A DNA stretch of 64,000 nucleotides, taken from the NCBI RefSeq assembly GCF_029167375.1, contig NZ_JARFTP010000004.1, positions 1 through 64,000 of the forward strand, in the 5' to 3' direction. The notes under the pieces were generated by a model. The model saw nothing but the letters and a program-made list of their open reading frames with translations, was not told the DNA's origin and did no database searches. Both the position numbers and the translations under genes were made by a program. This document shows, piece by piece, positions 44,589-53,936 of the stretch. The stretch is from Tsukamurella sp. 8F. Its GTDB lineage: Bacteria; Actinomycetota; Actinomycetes; Mycobacteriales; Mycobacteriaceae. The number at the start of each line of letters is the position of its first letter. Positions within the stretch are counted from its first letter, which is position 1.

Positions 44589-44625
44589 GCCACCGCTCCC
44601 GCCGACCCCTCGCGGGAACCCGGTG
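44589..44625 (+). promoter_or_regulatory. Bulged hairpin in the gdh leader
   Basis: Nested inverted repeats form a stem: outer arms CCACCG/CGGTGG and inner arms TCCCGC/GCGGGA around a 9-base loop, with one to three unpaired bases between. The hairpin ends 20 bp before the gdh start codon and could affect translation or early termination. No riboswitch family was recognised. Confidence 0.5.
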
Positions 44626-44645
44626 GCGTCTACCTGTCTGAGGAA

Positions 44646-47600
44646 GTGACAGAGTTGTCTGCGCCCGATTCGCGAATCTCCACCGAGTCCACGAACGCCG
44701 CCACCGATGGTTTCGGGGAGGTGTACCTGCGCGGCAGCGCGCTCGCCGGCACTGATGCGGGCGCCGAGGTCGTAGCTGCGCACCGAGACCTCGCCGCGAA
44801 GCGCGAGCCGGGAAGCAGGCTGCTGCGCTCCTACGGGAGGGACGACGGCGTCGGTCCCGCGCTCCAGGTCGTCGTCGACGACATGCCCCTGCTAGTCGGG
44901 TCGGTCACGGACGCCGCGCGTGACGCTGGAGTCACGGTCGTCGATGTCATCCACCCGATCCTCGCCGTCCGGCGCGGCCCGGACGGTGCACTGATCGCCG
45001 CCGGCGCGGACCGAGCGGACGACGCCGCGCCCTCCGACGGCGTCCGCGAGTCCTGGATCCATGTCGTGCTGGCGCCGGAGACGGACGAGGCACACCTCGA
45101 CGCGTTCGCGGGCGCGGTCACCGTCGCGCTCGACCGGGTGGGAGGTATCCAGGAGGACACTCGCAGGTTGGCCGACCGGTTCGCGGCGGCCACGTCTGCG
45201 GCGACGTCCACCCCCGCGGGGCAGTCGCCCAAGGACCTGCTCAGCTGGCTGTCCGCCGGGCACACCAAACTCGTCGGGTACCTGGGCGCCGACGGAGAGA
45301 CCCTCGGTGTCCTCCGCTCCGCCACCGCGTCGGCGCTCGCCCGCAAGGCGCTCGACACCGCAGCACCGTCCGAGCCCGGTGGGGTCGCGATCGTCGAACT
45401 CGCGGATCCGCTCGGGGTGGAGACCGCGGGCGCGCCGTTCCTGCTGCTCACACGCACCGCCGACGGCGAGAAGAACTGCTTCGCCCTCACTCTCACGATC
45501 CTCGGGCAGCACGAGAACGTTCTCGACATCCCGACGGTGTCCGGCAAACTCGAACGCGTCTTCGCCGAGCTCGGACTCACCGAGAGCAGCTTCACCGGTC
45601 AGGCTGTGCTCGAGTTCGCCCAGACCTACCCTCGGCTCGATCTGCTCGTCGGCTCCGAGGCCGAGCTGACCCGGATCTTCGCCTCCCTCCGCGATCTTCA
45701 CCCCGGTACCGACCTGCGTCTGTTCCTGCGTCGAGATCCTTTGGGGCGCTTCGCGACTGCACTCGTCTACCTACCGCGGGACCGCTATAACACGCGTTCA
45801 CGCGGACGCCTGGCCACCGTGCTGGACGTCGAGACGGGTCTCGATGTGGACAGCTTCACCGCACGGGTGACCGAATCTGCCACGGCCACACTGCAGTTCA
45901 CGCTGCTTCCACCGTCCGACGGTGCCGTGCCAGAGCTGGGTCACGACGAGGAGGCGCGCATCGAGGCCCTGCTGGCGACCGCGAGCCGTACGTGGGACGA
46001 AGACCTCGTCGACGCGGCCCGGCAGTCGGGAGGTGACGCCGCGCGGATCGCGGAGTACGCGTCCGGGGTCTCCGCGACGTACAAAGAGGACGTGAACGCC
46101 GAGCGCGGGCTCGCGGACATCGCCCGCCTGGAGCGGCTCGAGCCGGGCGGCGTCGACATGTACTTCTACGACCGCGAGCCGATCGTGCCGGGCACGCTGC
46201 GGTTCGCGATGTACCTGGCCGGCACCACTGCATCGCTGTCCAAGGTGTTGCCTCTGCTGCAGTCTCTCGGCGTCGAGGTGCTGGACGAGCGCCCGTACAC
46301 GGTGGTCCGTCCCGACGGAGTCGAGTGCGCCGTATACGATTTCGGACTCAAGGTGCCGCCTTCCGTGCGCGAGGCGGCGAGTGCCGACCGCGGCGATACC
46401 GACATCGAGACCTACGTCGACGAGCTGCGGCGCCGCGCCACGGACGGCGTGCTGGCGATGTGGGAGGGCCGCAGCGAGGTCGACCGCTTCAACGAGCTGA
46501 TACTGCACGCCGGACTCGAGTGGCGGCAGGTGGCTCTGCTGCGTGCCGTTGCGATGTATCTGCGGCAGTGTGGATTCGCGTATACGCGCGGCCATATCGC
46601 GCAGGTGCTGCTGAACCAGCGCGACGCCGCCAAGGCGCTGGTCGACCTGTTCGGCGCGACCTTCGACCCGGAGCGGGCCGATGCCGCTGCGGCCGCCGCA
46701 GCCGATGAGCGCCTCGCTGAGCTGCTGGCGGCGGTCACCAGCCTGGACACCGACCGGATTCTGCGCGCATACCTGCATGTTCTACGGGCTACGGTGCGCA
46801 CCAACTACTTCCGTACCGAGCCCGATGGTACGCCGCGGTCGGTGTTGTCGTTCAAACTGGAGCCCGATCACATTCCGGAGGCGCCGAAGCCGCGGCCGAA
46901 GTTCGAGATATTCGTCTACTCGCCGCGCGTCGAGGGCGTACACCTGCGGTTCGGTATGGTCGCGCGCGGCGGCCTCCGGTGGTCGGACCGCCGCGAGGAC
47001 TTCCGCACCGAGATCCTCGGCCTGGTCAAGGCGCAGGCGGTGAAGAACGCCGTTATCGTGCCGGTGGGCGCGAAGGGCGGTTTCGTGGTGAAGCAGCCGC
47101 CCGCGCCCACGGGGGATGCGGCCGCCGACCGTGACGCGCAGCGCGCCGAGGGCATCGCCTGCTACCGCCTGTTCATCTCGTCGCTGCTGGACGTCACAGA
47201 CAACCTGGCCGCCGACGGTTCGGTGGTCCCGCCGGAGCGTGTTGTGCGCCGGGACGGAGACGATACGTACCTCGTCGTGGCAGCGGACAAGGGCACCGCG
47301 ACATTCTCGGACATCGCGAATTCCGTTGCCGGAGAATATGGATTCTGGCTCGGCGACGCTTTCGCGTCCGGCGGTTCCGAGGGTTACGACCACAAGGGCA
47401 TGGGTATCACCGCCCGCGGCGCATGGGAGGCGGTGAAGAAGCACTTCCAGGAGATGGGGCACGACACCCAGACCGAGGACTTCACCGCCGTCGGCATCGG
47501 CGACATGTCCGGCGACGTGTTCGGCAACGGTATGCTGTTGTCCGAGCACATCCGTCTAGTCGCGGCCTTCGACCACCGGCACGTCTTCGTGGATCCGAAT

Positions 47601-49373
47601 CCCGATGCGGCCACTGGATTCGCCGAGCGGACAAGACTGTTCGAACTTCCGCGCTCGTCCTGGGCGGACTACGACCCGGCACTCATCAGCCGCGGCGGCG
47701 GCGTGTTCAGCCGCGAGCAGAAGTCCATCGCCGTCACCGCGGAGATGCGTGCCGCGCTGGGCATCGACGACTCGGTGACCGAGATGAGCCCACCCGAGCT
47801 GATCCGCGCGGTGCTGCTGGCCCCGGTGGACCTGTTGTGGAACGGCGGCATCGGCACATACGTCAAGGCATCCACGGAGTCCGATGCGCAGGTCGGTGAC
47901 CGCGCGAACGATGCCATTCGCGTGAACGCGAATCAGTTGAGGGCCAAGGTGGTCGGCGAGGGCGGTAACCTCGGCCTGACGGCGCTGGGCCGCATCGAGT
48001 TCGACCGGTCCGGCGGACGCGTGAACACGGACGCGATGGACAACTCGGCGGGCGTCGACTGCTCGGACCACGAGGTCAACATCAAGGTCCTGATCGACCG
48101 CCAGATCGCTTCCGGAGCGCTGGAGGCCGGCGATCGGCACGACCTGCTGGTCTCGATGACCGACGATGTCGCGTCGCTCGTATTGGCGGACAACATCTCC
48201 CAGAATCGCGAGCTGAGCGTTTCGCGCCAGCAGGCCCATCAGTTGTCCGAGGTGCACGCCCGTATGCTGCGGTCGCTGGCGACTAGACACGGCGTCGACC
48301 TCGAACTAGAGGCCCTGCCCACGCCCAAGGAATTGGAGCGCCGCCGCGCGGACGGCTCGGGTCTCAGCTCGCCCGAGCTGTGCAACCTGATGGCGCACGT
48401 GAAGCTGGTCCTCAAGGGCGATCTGCTCTCCGGTGACCTGCCCGACAACGACCTGCTCACCGGGCGACTGCCGTCGTACTTCCCTGAGGCACTGCGCGAG
48501 CGGGCGGGCGACGGCATCGGCCAGCATCCGCTGCGTCGGGAGATCGTCGCGACGATGATCGCCAACTCGGTGGTCGACGACGGCGGTCTCACCTATGCGT
48601 TCCGGCTGGAGGAGGAGACGGGCGCGAAGGCGTCGGACGCGGTGCGCGCCTTCGTGGCCGTCACCGAGATCTTCGACCTGCCGACCCTGTGGCAGGAGAT
48701 CCTCGCCGTCGGCGCGCCCGCCCGCACCGAGAATGCGCTGCTCGCCGAGAGCCGCCGCATCCTCGACCGCGCCGCGCGCTGGCTGCTTGCCAACCGCCCG
48801 CAGCCGATCGCGATGGGCGCCGAGATCGCCCGGTACTCCGGCGCCGTCCGCGCACTCGCCGCGGCCATGGGGGACTGGGAGATCCAGCTCGACGAGCGCG
48901 AACGCTCGGGCATTCAGCGAGCGATCGCCGACGGCGTGCCGGAGGAACTCGCCTACCGCGTGTACGCGATGCTGAACCGGTTCAGTCTGCTGGACATGGT
49001 GGACATCTCCGATATCACGGACCGCTCCGTGGAGGAGGTGGGCCAGCTGTACTTCGGCCTACAGCGGCACCTGCACATCGGCGACATCCTCGCTGCCGTG
49101 ACCGCGCTCCCGCGCGAGGGCCGGTGGGGCGAGATGGCGCGGCTCGCGCTGCGCGACGACGTCTACGGGGCCCTGCGGGCACTGGCCGTCGACGTCCTCG
49201 AGCTCACCGACCCCGGCGACTCGGTCGACGAGAAGATCGCCGAGTGGGAGCAGAGCAACGCGAACCGCTTCGGTCGCGTCCGCACGCTGGTCGACGAGAT
49301 CCTCGACCAGCCACAGGAGAACGAGTCCAGCCTGTCCGTAGCGACCCGCGCCCTGCGGTCGCTCATCCGATAG
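44646..49373 (+). CDS. gdh: Large NAD-dependent glutamate dehydrogenase
   Basis: This 1575-residue protein is of the large (about 180 kDa) GDH class. A long N-terminal regulatory region with ACT-like folds precedes the catalytic core. The core has GGLRWSDRREDFRTEI and KAQAVKNAVIVPVGAKGGFV with the catalytic Lys residues, and the NAD site GIGDMSGDVFGNGMLLS. It converts glutamate to 2-oxoglutarate and ammonia. M. tuberculosis Rv2476c is the counterpart; mycobacterial homologs are inhibited by the FHA protein GarA. The GTG at 44646 is used, though a TTG at 44655 has a better spaced GAGG. The thioesterase gene follows by 13 bp. Confidence 0.95.
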   Translation: MTELSAPDSRISTESTNAATDGFGEVYLRGSALAGTDAGAEVVAAHRDLAAKREPGSRLLRSYGRDDGVGPALQVVVDDMPLLVGSVTDAARDAGVTVVDVIHPILAVRRGPDGALIAAGADRADDAAPSDGVRESWIHVVLAPETDEAHLDAFAGAVTVALDRVGGIQEDTRRLADRFAAATSAATSTPAGQSPKDLLSWLSAGHTKLVGYLGADGETLGVLRSATASALARKALDTAAPSEPGGVAIVELADPLGVETAGAPFLLLTRTADGEKNCFALTLTILGQHENVLDIPTVSGKLERVFAELGLTESSFTGQAVLEFAQTYPRLDLLVGSEAELTRIFASLRDLHPGTDLRLFLRRDPLGRFATALVYLPRDRYNTRSRGRLATVLDVETGLDVDSFTARVTESATATLQFTLLPPSDGAVPELGHDEEARIEALLATASRTWDEDLVDAARQSGGDAARIAEYASGVSATYKEDVNAERGLADIARLERLEPGGVDMYFYDREPIVPGTLRFAMYLAGTTASLSKVLPLLQSLGVEVLDERPYTVVRPDGVECAVYDFGLKVPPSVREAASADRGDTDIETYVDELRRRATDGVLAMWEGRSEVDRFNELILHAGLEWRQVALLRAVAMYLRQCGFAYTRGHIAQVLLNQRDAAKALVDLFGATFDPERADAAAAAAADERLAELLAAVTSLDTDRILRAYLHVLRATVRTNYFRTEPDGTPRSVLSFKLEPDHIPEAPKPRPKFEIFVYSPRVEGVHLRFGMVARGGLRWSDRREDFRTEILGLVKAQAVKNAVIVPVGAKGGFVVKQPPAPTGDAAADRDAQRAEGIACYRLFISSLLDVTDNLAADGSVVPPERVVRRDGDDTYLVVAADKGTATFSDIANSVAGEYGFWLGDAFASGGSEGYDHKGMGITARGAWEAVKKHFQEMGHDTQTEDFTAVGIGDMSGDVFGNGMLLSEHIRLVAAFDHRHVFVDPNPDAATGFAERTRLFELPRSSWADYDPALISRGGGVFSREQKSIAVTAEMRAALGIDDSVTEMSPPELIRAVLLAPVDLLWNGGIGTYVKASTESDAQVGDRANDAIRVNANQLRAKVVGEGGNLGLTALGRIEFDRSGGRVNTDAMDNSAGVDCSDHEVNIKVLIDRQIASGALEAGDRHDLLVSMTDDVASLVLADNISQNRELSVSRQQAHQLSEVHARMLRSLATRHGVDLELEALPTPKELERRRADGSGLSSPELCNLMAHVKLVLKGDLLSGDLPDNDLLTGRLPSYFPEALRERAGDGIGQHPLRREIVATMIANSVVDDGGLTYAFRLEEETGAKASDAVRAFVAVTEIFDLPTLWQEILAVGAPARTENALLAESRRILDRAARWLLANRPQPIAMGAEIARYSGAVRALAAAMGDWEIQLDERERSGIQRAIADGVPEELAYRVYAMLNRFSLLDMVDISDITDRSVEEVGQLYFGLQRHLHIGDILAAVTALPREGRWGEMARLALRDDVYGALRALAVDVLELTDPGDSVDEKIAEWEQSNANRFGRVRTLVDEILDQPQENESSLSVATRALRSLIR

Positions 49374-49386
49374 GGCATATCGTGAA

Positions 49387-49860
49387 GTGGTGACTGCGAA
49401 CCTCACCTATACGGCCGCCGGGATCACAGGGCGACGCACGGAGCGTGGCCTCGTGGTCCCGGTGGACGTGCGATGGTCCGACATGGATGCCTACCAGCAC
49501 ATCAACAACGCGCGCATGGTGACGCTACTGGAGGAGGCCCGCATCCCCCTGTTGTTCGCACCCGACGCCCCGACCAAGCCGCTCGAGGCCGGACTGTTGG
49601 TCGCGCGCATCGAGGTGGATTACAGGGGCCAACTGCGGCACCAGGATTCGCCGCTGCAGGTGACGATGTCGACGTCGAAGGTGCGCGCGGCGGACTTCGT
49701 GGTGCATCACGAGGTACGCGCAGCCGATACGGATTCCTGCTCGGCGGCGGCGGTTTCGGCCATCGTGCGACTCGCGGCGTTCGATGTGGAATCCCAACGG
49801 GTGCACCGTCTCTCCCCGGAGCAACGTGAGTACCTGAAGAGTTTCGAGTGCACGGAATGA
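49387..49860 (+). CDS. Acyl-CoA thioesterase (4HBT hot-dog fold)
   Basis: This 157-residue protein has the 4-hydroxybenzoyl-CoA thioesterase-like hot-dog motif VDVRWSDMDAYQHINNAR with the catalytic Asp, followed by LLEEARIPLLF. It matches the M. tuberculosis Rv2475c position downstream of gdh. It probably hydrolyses an acyl-CoA thioester; the acyl group is unknown. The stop overlaps the next gene start by 4 bp (ATGA). Confidence 0.88.
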   Translation: MVTANLTYTAAGITGRRTERGLVVPVDVRWSDMDAYQHINNARMVTLLEEARIPLLFAPDAPTKPLEAGLLVARIEVDYRGQLRHQDSPLQVTMSTSKVRAADFVVHHEVRAADTDSCSAAAVSAIVRLAAFDVESQRVHRLSPEQREYLKSFECTE

Positions 49861-50513
49861 GCGAGCGGTTCCTGCGGGTTCCGGACGCCGCGCGCGCCGA
49901 TCTCGTGGCGTTCGTTTCGCGGCTGCTCCGTACGGACGAGTCTGCCGTGCTCCGGGTCCGGCGCCGCGATCCCGTGGCCACTCCGGAGTCGCCGGGCCAG
50001 CCGGTGATCGAGGTGTGGGGGGCGACCGGTTTCGGCATCCTCGCCGTGCGGGTGATCCCGGGTGCGGTGTCACCGGACTCCATGGTCGCGTCCGCGGCGC
50101 TGGTGAGGGACTCGCTACAGTCCGGCGACGTGGACGTCGACACCGGCTACTCGATGGACTCGGCATGGCGCGGTGCGCTCCCACCTCCTGACGGCTTCGA
50201 TCTCCTCGACAGCGTTCCCGCGAAGGTGCTGCACGAGCTGGCGGAGCACGGCGCGGAGGTAGGGCGGGAGACCGGCGGCCCGGCCGGCCCACCACCGTCG
50301 CTCCTGGACAGCCACGTCCTCGAGGTCGAGGGTGCCGGCCGCACCGTGGGCATCGCGCTTCGGACCACGTTCGCCTTGCGTGCCATGGGCTTCGCCGGGG
50401 ACGGTCCCGACGAACCGGTGCGCGTCCGGGCGAGCGCGACCTGGGTGCGCCTCGACGCGCGCTACGGGTCTCTCTACCAACGGGCCGAGGCGGGCCCCCG
50501 TCTGCTGGTCTGA
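49857..50513 (+). CDS. Conserved hypothetical protein (Rv2474c-like)
   Basis: This 218-residue soluble protein has no recognisable catalytic motif. It opens SERFLRVPDAARADLVAFVSR, is rich in charged and beta-like segments, and ends WVRLDARYGSLYQRAEAG. Its position directly after the thioesterase, with a 4-bp overlapping start, equals M. tuberculosis Rv2474c next to Rv2475c. Co-translation with the thioesterase suggests a related role in acyl or cell-envelope metabolism, but that is inference. Confidence 0.75.
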   Translation: MSERFLRVPDAARADLVAFVSRLLRTDESAVLRVRRRDPVATPESPGQPVIEVWGATGFGILAVRVIPGAVSPDSMVASAALVRDSLQSGDVDVDTGYSMDSAWRGALPPPDGFDLLDSVPAKVLHELAEHGAEVGRETGGPAGPPPSLLDSHVLEVEGAGRTVGIALRTTFALRAMGFAGDGPDEPVRVRASATWVRLDARYGSLYQRAEAGPRLLV

Positions 50514-50563
50514 GTCGCGGTCGAGCCGGCGCCCAGAGGGGCACGTCCAAGGGGGCGGGATCC

Positions 50564-51202
50564 CTACATGTCGTCGGGCGGTGCATTGGTGCGCGCGCTG
50601 CGCGCCTGGTCGGCGAGCCGACGCAGCGTGATCAACAGCGGATCCGAGAGCACCGTTGCGACGATGGCGTAGCGCAGGGCCTCGGCGGGCTCCCGGGGGA
50701 GGAGGTCCACGTCGACCTCCGCGATCTTCTCTGCTGCATCGGCCCACCCGTGCAGGGCGCGCGCGCCGTCGCCGCTTTCGCCGGTCGCGATGCCCGCCGC
50801 GACCAGGGCGCGCATCCGCTCGCCGAGGGTGGCGACCAGTGGGCTCCCGTCCTCGATCCGCCAGCCCCGCTCGGCGATGAACGCCTCCGCGGTAGCCGTC
50901 CAGTTCGGGTCTGGATCGGCGGGAGGTCCGGCGTCGATGGCGGCCTGTGCCACGCCGAGCAGCTCGTGCCGGCTCTCGGGAGGCGAGTCGAGCGCTGCCA
51001 GGACGGATTTGATGCGACTGAGGGGGAGTCCGCCCGACTCGGCCAGGGCTCGGATCAGCCGTACGCGCGCGACATGGCTGTCGTCGTAGGAGGACTCGGT
51101 GCGGCTCACGAGGTTGCCCGTGGGGAGCACGCCCTCGCGCATGTAGTACTTCAGCGTCGCGGTGGACGCACCGGTCTCCGCGGAGAGTTCAGCCAAGCGC
51201 AC
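50564..51202 (-). CDS. MerR family transcriptional regulator
   Basis: The protein has a MerR winged helix: RLAELSAETGASTATLKYYMREGVLP, then the second wing NLVSRTESSYDDSHVARVRLIRAL and a helical dimer region. The GTG at 51202 is chosen because it begins the HTH and follows GTCAGGATCC; an upstream TTG start would cross the divergent promoter. It has 212 residues, long for MerR, with a C-terminal effector region. It is divergent from a DUF4188 gene, with repeated palindromic sites between them, so it likely controls both. Confidence 0.88.
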   Translation of the reverse strand: MRLAELSAETGASTATLKYYMREGVLPTGNLVSRTESSYDDSHVARVRLIRALAESGGLPLSRIKSVLAALDSPPESRHELLGVAQAAIDAGPPADPDPNWTATAEAFIAERGWRIEDGSPLVATLGERMRALVAAGIATGESGDGARALHGWADAAEKIAEVDVDLLPREPAEALRYAIVATVLSDPLLITLRRLADQARSARTNAPPDDM

Positions 51203-51220
51203 CCCTGGATCCTGACACGA

Positions 51221-51261
51221 GATAGCTGTACTATCCAATGTGGGATACGGAAACTATCCCA
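51221..51261. promoter_or_regulatory. MerR operator region with inverted repeats
   Basis: Two perfect inverted repeats lie back to back between the divergent MerR and DUF4188 genes: GATAG-N5-CTATC (51221-51235) and TGGGATA-N7-TATCCCA (51241-51261). A further GATAG follows at 51262-51266. The shared GGATA/TATCC half-sites suggest one regulator bound in several places, as expected for a MerR activator site within a promoter. Confidence 0.7.
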
Positions 51262-51292
51262 GATAGTGCAGCCAACGGAACGGATAACGGCC

Positions 51293-51793
51293 ATGAAGTT
51301 CGAATTCGTCACCGACGCCCACACCGACGACCTCGTCGTCTTCGTGCTCGGTATGAAGGTCCACCGGCCCTGGCGCGTCGACCAGCTGGGCTTCGCGACG
51401 ATCGCGATGTTCCGTATGCAGGCCGAGCTGGAACGGAACCTCCGGGACGACGCTTCCCTCGGCTACCTCGGCGGTTTCAATGCCCTCGCCAAGCAGGGGC
51501 CGATCGTCGTGCAGTACTGGCGCAGCTTCGAGGAGCTCGAACGCTACGCGCGCAGCGACGACCATCGCCACCGTCCCGCATGGCTGAAGATGTACCAGCT
51601 CACCCACAGCGCCAGGGGCGTCGGGTACGGCCTCTGGCACGAGACCTACCGCGTGCCTGCGGGCGAGCACGAGGCCATCTACGGCAACATGGCCGGTGAG
51701 GGGCTCGGGCGTGCCGTCGGCACCGTCGCTCTGTCGCGGCGCGGGCGTACGTCCCGCGAGCGGATGAACGCCCAGGCGAGTATGTCGGCCTAG
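51293..51793 (+). CDS. DUF4188 domain-containing protein
   Basis: This 166-residue protein matches the DUF4188 family: DDLVVFVLGMKVHRPWRVDQ, then QYWRSFEELERYARSDDHRH and GVGYGLWHETYRVPAGEHE, a heme-binding-like or dimeric ferredoxin-like fold pattern. Some relatives are annotated as monooxygenase-like. No enzyme activity is established. It is the probable target of the divergent MerR regulator. The ATG at 51293 begins the domain; the open frame runs upstream only by chance. Confidence 0.85.
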   Translation: MKFEFVTDAHTDDLVVFVLGMKVHRPWRVDQLGFATIAMFRMQAELERNLRDDASLGYLGGFNALAKQGPIVVQYWRSFEELERYARSDDHRHRPAWLKMYQLTHSARGVGYGLWHETYRVPAGEHEAIYGNMAGEGLGRAVGTVALSRRGRTSRERMNAQASMSA

Positions 51794-51800
51794 GCGTCGA

Positions 51801-53387
51801 CTACGCGAGCCACGCCGCGGCGTCGGCCGGGAGCTTCCCGTCGATGAGGGGCGCGGACGATAGAAGTACCTCGCCGCCCGGCAGGGCCACGGGCTCCGCG
51901 GACGCGTTCAGCACACAGCTCAACCGGCCGCCGACGCGTCGGAACGCCAGGCATTCGGGCGGGGCGCCGTACCACTCGATGGCCGCCCCCGCGAACTCCG
52001 GTCGCGTCTTCCGCAGTTCGATCGCCTCGCGATACAGCGTGAGAGTCGAATCCAGATCCTCGAGCTCCGCCTCGGCGGTCAGGTCGGCCCAGTCGTCGGG
52101 CATGGGCAGCCACGTGTCGGGGGTGGTCGAGAAGCCGTAGGGCGGTGCTGACCCCTCCCAGGGGATCGGCACGCGGCAGCCGTCGCGGCCGCGCTCGGTG
52201 TGTCCTGAGCGTTCCCACACCGGATCCTGCAGGGCGTCGTCGGGCAGGTCGACATTGGGCAGGCCCAGCTCCGAGCCGTTGTAGAGGAATACGGTGCCGG
52301 GCAGTGCGAGCTCGACGAGGATCATCGCCCGCGCGCGCCGCAGCCCCACTTCGCGCGACGCGCCCGCCTCGGTGCCGTATCGGGTGACCTCTCGCTCGAC
52401 ATCGTGGTTCGACAGCGTCCACGTCGCGACCCCGCCCACGGATTCGACGGCCAGGAGCGAGTTGTCGACGGCCTCCTGGATGTCGGACGCGTCCCAGTGC
52501 GCTTCGGCCAGCCGGAAGTTGAAGCCCAGATGCAGTTCGTCGGGCCGCACATACTCCGCGAACCTCTCGTTGTCCCGCACCCACACCTCGCCGACGGTGA
52601 CCCGCCCCGGGTACTCGTCCATCACCGATCGGATACGACGGTGGATCGCGTGCACCCCGGGGTTGTTGAAGCGCAGATCGTCGTCGTCGTTGATCAGCAG
52701 TTCGTTGTGCGTGATGTCCATGTCCGGCAGGCCCGCAGGTTTCGCCATCCCGTGCGCGACGTCGATCCGGAAGCCGTCGACGCCGCGGTCGAGCCAGAAC
52801 CGCAGGGTCTTCGCGAGGTCGGCGAAGACCTCGTCGTTCTCCCAGTTCAGGTCGGGCTGCTCGGGGGCGAAGAGGTGCAGATACCACTGCCCCGGCGTCC
52901 CATCGGCCTCGGTGACCCGGTGCCACGCCGGCCCGCCGAAGACGCTAGGCCAGTTGTTCGGCGGCTCGGCGCCGTCGGGACCGCGCCCGTCGCGGAATAT
53001 GTACCGCGCGCGCTCGGGACTTCCGGGCGCCGCCGCCAGGGCGGCCCGGAACCACGGGTGCTGGTTCGAGGTGTGGTTGGGCACGAGGTCCATCGTGACC
53101 CTGATATCGCGCGAGTGTGCTTCGGAGATCAGCGCGTCCAGGTCGCCGACGGTGCCGAAGAGCGGGTCGATGTCGCGCGGGTCGGCAACGTCGTAGCCGT
53201 GGTCGGCCATCGGAGACACAGTGACGGGGGACAGCCACAGTGCATCCACTCCCAGCAGTTCGAGGTACCCGAGACGCTCGGTTATCCCTGCGAGATCGCC
53301 GACCCCGTCACCGTTCGAGTCGGAGAACGAGCGTGGGTAGACCTGGTAGAAGATCGCATCCTGCCACCACTGCGTGGACCTGGTCAT
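51801..53387 (-). CDS. aglA: Alpha-glucosidase (GH13)
   Basis: This 528-residue GH13 enzyme starts at an ATG with AAGGAGTGGG in front. Its signatures include IFYQVYPRSFSDSNGDGVGD at the barrel start, DLVPNHTS, the nucleophile Asp in FRIDVAHGMAK, the acid/base Glu in VTVGEVWV and the third Asp in LSNHDVER. It releases alpha-linked glucose from malto-oligosaccharides. M. tuberculosis Rv2471 (aglA) sits next to glbO in the same way. No signal peptide is seen, so it acts in the cytoplasm. Confidence 0.93.
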   Translation of the reverse strand: MTRSTQWWQDAIFYQVYPRSFSDSNGDGVGDLAGITERLGYLELLGVDALWLSPVTVSPMADHGYDVADPRDIDPLFGTVGDLDALISEAHSRDIRVTMDLVPNHTSNQHPWFRAALAAAPGSPERARYIFRDGRGPDGAEPPNNWPSVFGGPAWHRVTEADGTPGQWYLHLFAPEQPDLNWENDEVFADLAKTLRFWLDRGVDGFRIDVAHGMAKPAGLPDMDITHNELLINDDDDLRFNNPGVHAIHRRIRSVMDEYPGRVTVGEVWVRDNERFAEYVRPDELHLGFNFRLAEAHWDASDIQEAVDNSLLAVESVGGVATWTLSNHDVEREVTRYGTEAGASREVGLRRARAMILVELALPGTVFLYNGSELGLPNVDLPDDALQDPVWERSGHTERGRDGCRVPIPWEGSAPPYGFSTTPDTWLPMPDDWADLTAEAELEDLDSTLTLYREAIELRKTRPEFAGAAIEWYGAPPECLAFRRVGGRLSCVLNASAEPVALPGGEVLLSSAPLIDGKLPADAAAWLA

Positions 53388-53441
53388 CCCACTCCTTGTT
53401 CGTGTGCTCGGGTCATCGGGGCGCGACATCGGCCGCTTCGG

Positions 53442-53825
53442 TCACATCGGCGTGTTGACCATCATGTCCGCCGCCATCTCACAGTAGGCGGTCAGCTGGG
53501 AGCGGTGCTCGGCGTCCATCCGGTCCTCTCCGATGGACGCGATCGCGATGTACATGCACCGCAGCCACGCATCCCGCGCGAGCGGGGTCACCGAGAACGG
53601 GACGTGTCGCATGCGCAGCCGCGGATGTCCTCTCCGATCGGAGTAGGTCCGGGGGCCGCCCCAGTACTGCTCGAAGAACATCCGCAGCCGGTCCTCTGCC
53701 GGCCCGAGGTCCTCTTCGGGGTACATCGGCCGGAGCAGCTCGTCCTTCGCGACCTCCTGATAGAACCGGTGGATCAGGTCGCGGAACGTGTCCGCCCCGC
53801 CGACCTCCTCGTAGAACGTGCTCAC
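53442..53825 (-). CDS. glbO: Truncated hemoglobin GlbO (group II)
   Basis: This 127-residue 2-on-2 globin has the Tyr B10 region ([20 protein letters not shown]), the [21 protein letters not shown] segment with the proximal His in RHVPF, and the group II Trp environment at the G helix (DAWLRCMY). It binds oxygen at heme and is thought to act in respiration or oxidative defence near the membrane. Position and length match M. tuberculosis Rv2470. The aglA gene follows 54 bp later. Confidence 0.95.
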   Translation of the reverse strand: MSTFYEEVGGADTFRDLIHRFYQEVAKDELLRPMYPEEDLGPAEDRLRMFFEQYWGGPRTYSDRRGHPRLRMRHVPFSVTPLARDAWLRCMYIAIASIGEDRMDAEHRSQLTAYCEMAADMMVNTPM

Positions 53826-53936
53826 GGTTCAAGTCTGGCACGGGCCGACTCGCGGGTTACGATCCGTACGGTCCACGTATCTGCGGACTTCGACCGACAC
53901 CAGTCGTGGTGTCCAGACATCATGTAATTTGAGGCG

